In this document: one piece after another, positions 43,302-48,607 of the stretch
Numbering within the stretch: position 1 is the stretch's first letter
Layout of the letters: every line of letters begins with the position of its first letter
Source of the DNA: Rikenellaceae bacterium
GTDB taxonomy: Bacteria; Bacteroidota; Bacteroidia; Bacteroidales; Rikenellaceae
Assembly: GCA_009783565.1 (NCBI GenBank)
Contig: WRDF01000013.1
Coordinates: forward strand, 1 to 48,607
DNA: 48,607 nt
Reading direction: 5' to 3'
The notes under the pieces: generated by a model
The model's database searches: none
The model's input: only the letters and a program-made list of their open reading frames with translations
What the model was told of the DNA's origin: nothing
Translations under genes and position numbers: made by a program

Positions 43302-44699
43302 CTATTTCTTTACATTCGGCGCTTCGAGGCCGTAGTTGTTCTTCTTGTTGAGCGCTTTGAGCCATATGCCCAACATGAACGCCAGCACGCCGAAACCGGC
43401 GAAGATCAATAGCGGATAAGTATAATCGTAGCTTACGCCCGTCACGCCGGCTTGAATTTGCTCGGCGACGCCCGGATTGCTCTTTTGAAGCGACCAGCCG
43501 AAAAGGCTCGGCACTAAGAACAGCCCCACGTTCTGAATCCAGAATATCAATGCGTATGCCGACCCCATATAACGGCTCTCGACGATTTTAGGTACCGAAG
43601 GCCACAGCGCGGCCGGAACGAGCGCGAATGAAATACCGAGCAGCAGGATCGTGATGTAGGTGAGCGACGTGGTGAGCGTTGCATAAGCGAAGATCAGATG
43701 ACAAATGCACATCAGTGCTGCGCCGAAGATGAGCATCGTTGCGGCGCGTCCGCGAAAATCTATAAATGCGCCTATAAATGGGGTGAGTGCCATCGCGCCT
43801 ATCGGAAACAATGAGAAAATCTTTGCGGCCGATGTGGCATCGATTGCCAACCGCGTTTGGATCATCCCCGTTGCGAACCTTTGGAATGGGAAGATCGACG
43901 AATAGTAGAGCACGCATAGTAGCGCCACGATCATAAACACACGGCTGGTGAATAGTCGCCCGATGTCGCTGACACGAAATTTGTCTTCTTCGGAACTGCC
44001 GTTGTGCGCCATACTCAGCTGCCTGTCCAGTTTTCGGTCCATGAGAGCGTAGACCGAGAATGACAGCAGTCCGACGCACAGCAGCAGACCGCAAATAGCA
44101 ACCGGCATCACTACACTTCCGAATGAGTCGGCAATAGCGGGCGAAAGCCTGAAAATGGCGAAGACACCCAGTCGTGCGATAGCCATCTCCAAGCCCATTG
44201 CCATAGCTAACTCTTTACCTGCGAACCATTTGACAATAGCTCTGGACACCGTGATCCCGGCCATCTCCGCGCCGCATCCGAATATTGCAAAGCCCAGCAA
44301 AGCCATCTTAGCGCTCGGCGGGAACGATGTCCAGAACGAACTCATAAAATCGTAGCCAAAGCCGCCCGCACTGAACGCGTCGCTAATCCCGTAAAGTTTA
44401 ACCGCGCCGCCAACTACCATAATTGATGCCGCAAGCAAACCTGTGAAACGTACACCCATCTTGTCGAGGATTATTCCCGCGATAATTAGGAATCCGAAGA
44501 CGTTCAGCATATAACTCGATCCGCCTACCGTCCCGAAAACTCCGGGTGTCCAGCCGCGCTCTGTCGCCAGCAGATTCTCTAACGGTGAGAGCACGTCGAA
44601 GAACATGTAGGCAAAGAACATCAGGAGCGAGAGCAGGATCAGCGCGCTCCAACGCGCTACCGGACTGTCGCTGATGTTTTTTTGTAGTACTGACATCAT
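43302..44699 (-). CDS. MFS transporter, MFSD1/NarK-like branch
   Basis: A 465-residue major facilitator with about twelve hydrophobic helices. The inter-helix 2-3 motif reads AGIILDKMGVRFTG, the form G-x-x-x-D-x-x-G of the MFS signature, and the central loop is charged (ALMDRKLDRQLSMAHNGSSEEDKFR). The general sequence style (FDVLSPLENLLATERGWTPGVFG; GCGAEMAGITVSRAIVKWFAGKELAMAMG) fits the branch containing vertebrate MFSD1, a dipeptide transporter, and bacterial proteins of unknown substrate. It follows the CDF gene by 33 bp and lies just upstream of the hut operon; uptake of histidine-containing peptides is a guess from place only. Start is 44699 or the next codon. Confidence 0.8.
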   Translation of the reverse strand: MMSVLQKNISDSPVARWSALILLSLLMFFAYMFFDVLSPLENLLATERGWTPGVFGTVGGSSYMLNVFGFLIIAGIILDKMGVRFTGLLAASIMVVGGAVKLYGISDAFSAGGFGYDFMSSFWTSFPPSAKMALLGFAIFGCGAEMAGITVSRAIVKWFAGKELAMAMGLEMAIARLGVFAIFRLSPAIADSFGSVVMPVAICGLLLCVGLLSFSVYALMDRKLDRQLSMAHNGSSEEDKFRVSDIGRLFTSRVFMIVALLCVLYYSSIFPFQRFATGMIQTRLAIDATSAAKIFSLFPIGAMALTPFIGAFIDFRGRAATMLIFGAALMCICHLIFAYATLTTSLTYITILLLGISFALVPAALWPSVPKIVESRYMGSAYALIFWIQNVGLFLVPSLFGWSLQKSNPGVAEQIQAGVTGVSYDYTYPLLIFAGFGVLAFMLGIWLKALNKKNNYGLEAPNVKK

Positions 44700-44732
44700 A
44701 AGTCTTGTTGTTTGAGTTTGTTTTTTCGTAAG

Positions 44733-45638
44733 TCAGAGTTTCTTTTTAACCGGCTCGATATGGATCATCACATGGGTCTGCGGGCCGTATTTCGCCCGCA
44801 GAGCATATTCGATCTGCGAGATTTTGCTGTGAGTTTCTTCGAGCGTCGAGCTGCCGTCCATTCGTATGTGGAACTCGATGGCATAGCTCGCGCCGATCTT
44901 GCGCGTGCAGAGGTTGTGCAGTTCGCTCACTCCGTCGAACGATCCCACCGTTTCGCAAATTTCGCGCTCGACATCTTCGGGCAACGATTTTTCCATCAAC
45001 TCGTCCATCGCCGGCTTCATCAGCTTCACCGCCACCCTAACTATAAACACGCTCACCACCACGGCGGCCAAAGGGTCGAGAACAGCCCAGCGCGGGCCGA
45101 GAAATATCGCTCCGCCGATGCCGATAGCCGTTCCTATCGACGACAGCCCGTCGCTGCGGTGATGCCACGCATTGGCCACCGTCACGTCCGACTTCAACCG
45201 TCGTCCGCGCACAACCGTGTAGCGGTAGAGCGCCTCCTTGAAGACGATCGTCGCCAGAGCCGCCCAGAAGGCGATCATGCCCGGCCTTTCGAGCACTTCG
45301 CCTTTTATCGCCGTCACGACGCGCTCTGCGCCGCCATATGCGATCATCACGCCGACGACAAGAAGCACTACTCCTATAATAAGAGTCGCCAGCGTTTCGA
45401 ACTTGCCGTGTCCGTAACGGTGCTTCTCGTCGCGCGGTTTTCCCGAAACGCGGACAAAAGCAAGGATAACGATGTCTGTCGCCAAGTCCGACAGTGTATG
45501 AACGGCATCGGCGATCATCGCCGCGCTTCGCCCCAGTACCCCCGCCGCAAATTTAGCCAGTGCCAGCGCCAGATTCACAGCGCTACCCACCAGCGTCACC
45601 TTATATATTTCCCTGTTGCGCGACCGGGTGCTCGTCAT
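44733..45638 (-). CDS. Cation diffusion facilitator family metal exporter
   Basis: A 301-residue inner-membrane proton-coupled divalent metal exporter with six helices and a cytoplasmic C-terminal domain (about 205-300, HNLCTRKIGASYAIEFHIRMDG). The transport site is visible: His47 and Asp51 in ADAVHTLSDLATD of helix 2, His159 and Asp163 in AWHHRSDGLSS of helix 5, giving an H-D-H-D set as in zinc-selective ZnT proteins, whereas YiiP has D-D-H-D. I infer Zn preference. HRYGHGKFE after helix 2 is the family loop motif. Its ATG overlaps the dapF stop by four bases (ATGA), so the two are translationally coupled. Confidence 0.92.
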   Translation of the reverse strand: MTSTRSRNREIYKVTLVGSAVNLALALAKFAAGVLGRSAAMIADAVHTLSDLATDIVILAFVRVSGKPRDEKHRYGHGKFETLATLIIGVVLLVVGVMIAYGGAERVVTAIKGEVLERPGMIAFWAALATIVFKEALYRYTVVRGRRLKSDVTVANAWHHRSDGLSSIGTAIGIGGAIFLGPRWAVLDPLAAVVVSVFIVRVAVKLMKPAMDELMEKSLPEDVEREICETVGSFDGVSELHNLCTRKIGASYAIEFHIRMDGSSTLEETHSKISQIEYALRAKYGPQTHVMIHIEPVKKKL

Positions 45639-46435
45639 GCCTGAATATTTATTACTCCCTCGAAAACTCTGCGCGCCGGGCCGGAGAGGACGATGTTGCG
45701 GAAACTATGGTTATTGACTGCCTCGAATTGCACGCGCAGTTCACCGCCTCTAACGTGGACGAGCACACTCGTCCGCAGACCGCCTTTCCAAACATGCGCC
45801 GCTATTGTCGCCGCGACTGCCCCCGTGCCACATGCGAGCGTTTCGTCTTCGACACCGCGCTCGTATGTGCGCAGTTTCAGGCTGCCGTCGGGCAGCACCT
45901 GTGCAAAGTTCACGTTCACGCCGCCCAGCGTTGCAAAACGTTTGTCATCGCGCAACAGACGTCCGAGATGAAACACGTCGAGCGCATCGACATCATCCGT
46001 AAATTCGACATAATGCGGCACTCCCGTGTCTAACATAAACGACGCGTTGCCAAGAGGCGTGCACACTTCCACATCACGCATCGAAACCCGCACTTCGCCG
46101 TCCGAAAGGATTTCTGCTCGATGCTCGCTGTCCGCTCCGACAAAACGCATAGAGTGTCCGACCGCACCTAAATCACGAGCGAACAGCGCGATACATCGTG
46201 CGCCGTTACCGCACATCGCCGCCTCGCTACCGTCGGCATTGAAATAGCGCATACGGAAATCGTAGCCTTCGTCACCGTCGAGCAGCGCGAGCAACCCGTC
46301 GCCGCCCACGCCGCGCCGGCGGTCGCACAGCCGTCGCACCACGTCACCATCGAGGTTACCGCCTAGACCGCCGCGCATGTCGAGCATCACGAAATCATTG
46401 CCAGCGCCTTCGTATTTCCAGAATCGCGTCTGCAT
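45635..46435 (-). CDS. dapF: Diaminopimelate epimerase
   Basis: A 266-residue cofactor-free racemase converting LL- to meso-diaminopimelate for lysine and peptidoglycan. The two catalytic cysteines are present: Cys75 in EAAMCGNGARC and Cys202 in ETLACGTGA; the N-terminus FWKYEGAGNDFVMLD is typical. The ATG at 46435 is used; a longer frame from 46480 would extend into the promoter. A TATATTTG box lies at 46454-46461. It overlaps the metal exporter gene by four bases. Confidence 0.97.
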   Translation of the reverse strand: MQTRFWKYEGAGNDFVMLDMRGGLGGNLDGDVVRRLCDRRRGVGGDGLLALLDGDEGYDFRMRYFNADGSEAAMCGNGARCIALFARDLGAVGHSMRFVGADSEHRAEILSDGEVRVSMRDVEVCTPLGNASFMLDTGVPHYVEFTDDVDALDVFHLGRLLRDDKRFATLGGVNVNFAQVLPDGSLKLRTYERGVEDETLACGTGAVAATIAAHVWKGGLRTSVLVHVRGGELRVQFEAVNNHSFRNIVLSGPARRVFEGVINIQA

Positions 46436-46453
46436 AACACATTTATTCAAGCA

Positions 46454-46461
46454 CAAATATA
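46454..46461 (-). promoter_or_regulatory. -7 promoter element (TATATTTG) of dapF
   Basis: On the minus strand TATATTTG fits TAnnTTTG, 18 nt before the dapF ATG, so the leader is about 15 nt. The -33 place is not clear. It is back to back with the gapA promoter. Confidence 0.55.
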
Positions 46462-46489
46462 CGATTTTGTCACAATCCACGCGCGAAAA

Positions 46490-46521
46490 TTTGCCATATC
46501 CGATTTTGGGCGCTAAATTTG
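46490..46521 (+). promoter_or_regulatory. gapA promoter (TTTG - 20 nt - TAAATTTG)
   Basis: TTTG at 46490-46493 and TAAATTTG at 46514-46521, separated by 20 nt, fit the Bacteroides -33/-7 consensus. Transcription would start near 46525, leaving a leader of about 37 nt. Confidence 0.75.
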
Positions 46522-46531
46522 TTGCCGATAA

Positions 46532-47572
<1,041 letters not shown>

Positions 47573-47594
47573 ACGCGCGGGAACGTAATGTTAA

Positions 47595-47628
47595 ATAGCC
47601 GGAATCTTCACATGGAGAATCCGGCTAT
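47595..47628 (+). terminator. Terminator-like hairpin after gapA
   Basis: ATAGCCGGA pairs with TCCGGCTAT, extended imperfectly by TCTTC/GAGAA across the CACATG loop. It is 22 nt after the gapA stop; only a weak T-rich tail follows. Confidence 0.6.
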
Positions 47629-47652
47629 GTCTTATCTGAAAAATCGAAAAAC

Positions 47653-48399
47653 ATGAAAAAAATATTATTGGCGGTGGCCATGATATTTGCAACGACAGCT
47701 ATGGCCGTTGCCCAGAATACTCGGAGTACGCAATTCCGTTGCAGCAGTCCCCACTGCACGGGAGAGTGCGAATACGCACGCACGATGCAGGCACAGCATA
47801 TAGCGCAGGCCAAGAAAAAAAGCCCGTTCGAGTTCGGAGTTAAAGCAGGTCTGAACACCGGTAATTTTCGGGTTGAGCGCGACGGCATTCTCGACAATAT
47901 GGGCATCCGCATCGACGGACGCACGGGCTATCACGCCGGAGTTTATGCGCGGCTGAATATTGCCGGCGGTTTTTTCATTCAGCCGGAAGGAGTTTACAAC
48001 TGGGATCGCTATGATATCAGGGTTTGGCAAGCCGGCACGGGAGAAATTTTGCGGCACAATACGGCGGTGCGCGTGCGCGTTATCGAAGTTCCTGCGCTGG
48101 CGGGTTGGAATATCGGAAGCAGTTTCCGGTTAATGGCCGGGCCGGTATTCAGCTTCGAGAATACGTCGTTCGAGCGTGGGGGCGTCGTTACGGATTCTGA
48201 CCTTATGCGCCCGAAGACGGCGTTCACGGTCGGCATCGGTGGCAGCTTGGGAAGCCGCGTGTCGATCGACATTCGCCGCTGCTGGCAGTTCAAAAAAGAC
48301 GGCAACACCGTGACTATCGATGACCGCCTGATCGACTTGGGGGATAGATTTACGGGCTGGACGTTCAGTATAGGATATAGGCTTATTCCGGCGAAATAG
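47653..48399 (+). CDS. PorT-family outer-membrane beta-barrel protein with N-terminal Cys cluster
   Basis: A 248-residue protein: signal peptide MKKILLAVAMIFATTAMAVA, then a short segment and an eight-strand-type barrel (FEFGVKAGLNTGNF, GYHAGVYARLNIAGGFFIQPEGVYN, VIEVPALAGWNIGSSFRLMAGPVFSFEN, GWTFSIGYRLIPAK). This fits the PorT/outer-membrane beta-barrel (OMP_b-brl) family of Bacteroidetes. Unusual is RCSSPHCTGEC at 29-39, with Cys at 30, 35 and 39, before the barrel. Function of the family is mostly unknown; PorT itself acts in type IX secretion, but this generic homology is not evidence of that. No promoter seen; may share the gapA transcript past a weak terminator. Confidence 0.82.
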   Translation: MKKILLAVAMIFATTAMAVAQNTRSTQFRCSSPHCTGECEYARTMQAQHIAQAKKKSPFEFGVKAGLNTGNFRVERDGILDNMGIRIDGRTGYHAGVYARLNIAGGFFIQPEGVYNWDRYDIRVWQAGTGEILRHNTAVRVRVIEVPALAGWNIGSSFRLMAGPVFSFENTSFERGGVVTDSDLMRPKTAFTVGIGGSLGSRVSIDIRRCWQFKKDGNTVTIDDRLIDLGDRFTGWTFSIGYRLIPAK

Positions 48400-48414
48400 G
48401 GTTTCCTGCCCGAA

Positions 48415-48445
48415 TTTGTTTTTCAGGAAAACATTGTTATCTTTG
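48415..48445 (+). promoter_or_regulatory. Consensus promoter (TTTG - 19 nt - TATCTTTG)
   Basis: TTTG at 48415-48418 and TATCTTTG at 48438-48445 with 19 nt between them match the Bacteroides consensus exactly. It would serve the lipoprotein gene at 48485 with a leader of about 35 nt. Confidence 0.8.
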
Positions 48446-48484
48446 CAAGGATATGTTTTGATAACCCTTAAAAATTCGTTAAGT

Positions 48485-48607
48485 ATGAAGAAAGCAGTTT
48501 TTATTTCACTCGCAATTTTCGGTTTACTGGTAGTTGTGGTTGCCTGTGATTTTTCGGGTGAGAGTTCGAAGAGCGGAGTCAGGATTACAGCGGAGCAGCG
48601 AGCCCAA
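48485..48607 (+). CDS. Lipoprotein, C-terminus off window
   Basis: The first 41 codons of a gene cut by the window end. MKKAVFISLAIFGLLVVVVAC is a lipoprotein signal with Cys21; the mature start DFSGESSKSGVRITAEQRAQ is hydrophilic. Nothing after this is visible, so family and function cannot be told. It has the best promoter match of the window. Confidence 0.75.
   Translation, partial: MKKAVFISLAIFGLLVVVVACDFSGESSKSGVRITAEQRAQ

Overview
The window comes from a GC-rich member of the Bacteroidota, most likely order Bacteroidales and perhaps Alistipes/Rikenellaceae-like (family level is inference). The signs are a SusC/SusD pair with a Bacteroidetes-type ECF sigma factor and FecR anti-sigma, the lipoprotein TamA variant TamL, a PorT-type barrel, PKD-like and DUF4843 lipoproteins, TAnnTTTG -7 promoter elements and few Shine-Dalgarno sites. 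No rRNA, tRNA, CRISPR array, insertion sequence or integrase was seen.

Layout. 1-375: start of a membrane-anchored thioredoxin-like gene (minus). 549-9695: a minus-strand efflux operon, transcribed outer-membrane factor, lipoprotein adaptor, RND permease, second RND permease. 9869-23136: plus-strand housekeeping block with tsaE, a LuxE-like acyl-protein synthetase, mgsA, tamB, tamL, a small secreted protein, rpsO and pnp. 23220-35691: a minus-strand trans-envelope-signalling uptake locus: ECF sigma, FecR, SusC, SusD, DUF4843 lipoprotein, PKD-like lipoprotein, a lipoprotein with a degenerate esterase domain plus an Lcl/DUF1566-like C-terminus, and a secreted thioredoxin. 35788-42967: a complete histidine-utilisation operon (hutU, ftcD, hutI, cyclodeaminase, hutH) interrupted by an AT-rich DUF2971 gene. 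43302-46435: dapF, a CDF metal transporter and an MFS transporter (minus). 46562-48607: gapA, a PorT-like barrel and the start of a lipoprotein gene (plus).

How parts work together. TamB and TamL form an envelope-spanning system. The ECF/FecR pair is expected to sense substrate through the N-terminal STN domain of SusC and switch on the uptake genes; no glycoside hydrolase or peptidase is encoded beside it. The Hut enzymes convert histidine to glutamate and pass the formimino carbon to tetrahydrofolate.

Best leads. (1) A candidate cis-antisense small RNA opposite the susC leader, about 33760-33848 plus, with a TATCTTTG box abutting the susC start codon and a stem plus T6 terminator; this arrangement resembles DonS-type regulators of Bacteroides. 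(2) An alternating pyrimidine-purine element (CACACGCGTGTG and variants) placed directly after the stop codons of five genes on both strands, one copy of which also supplies the GTG start of tamL. (3) Intergenic palindromes whose two arms each carry an exchangeable mini-hairpin. (4) An esterase-like lipoprotein lacking its nucleophile. (5) The foreign-looking DUF2971 gene inside the hut operon.
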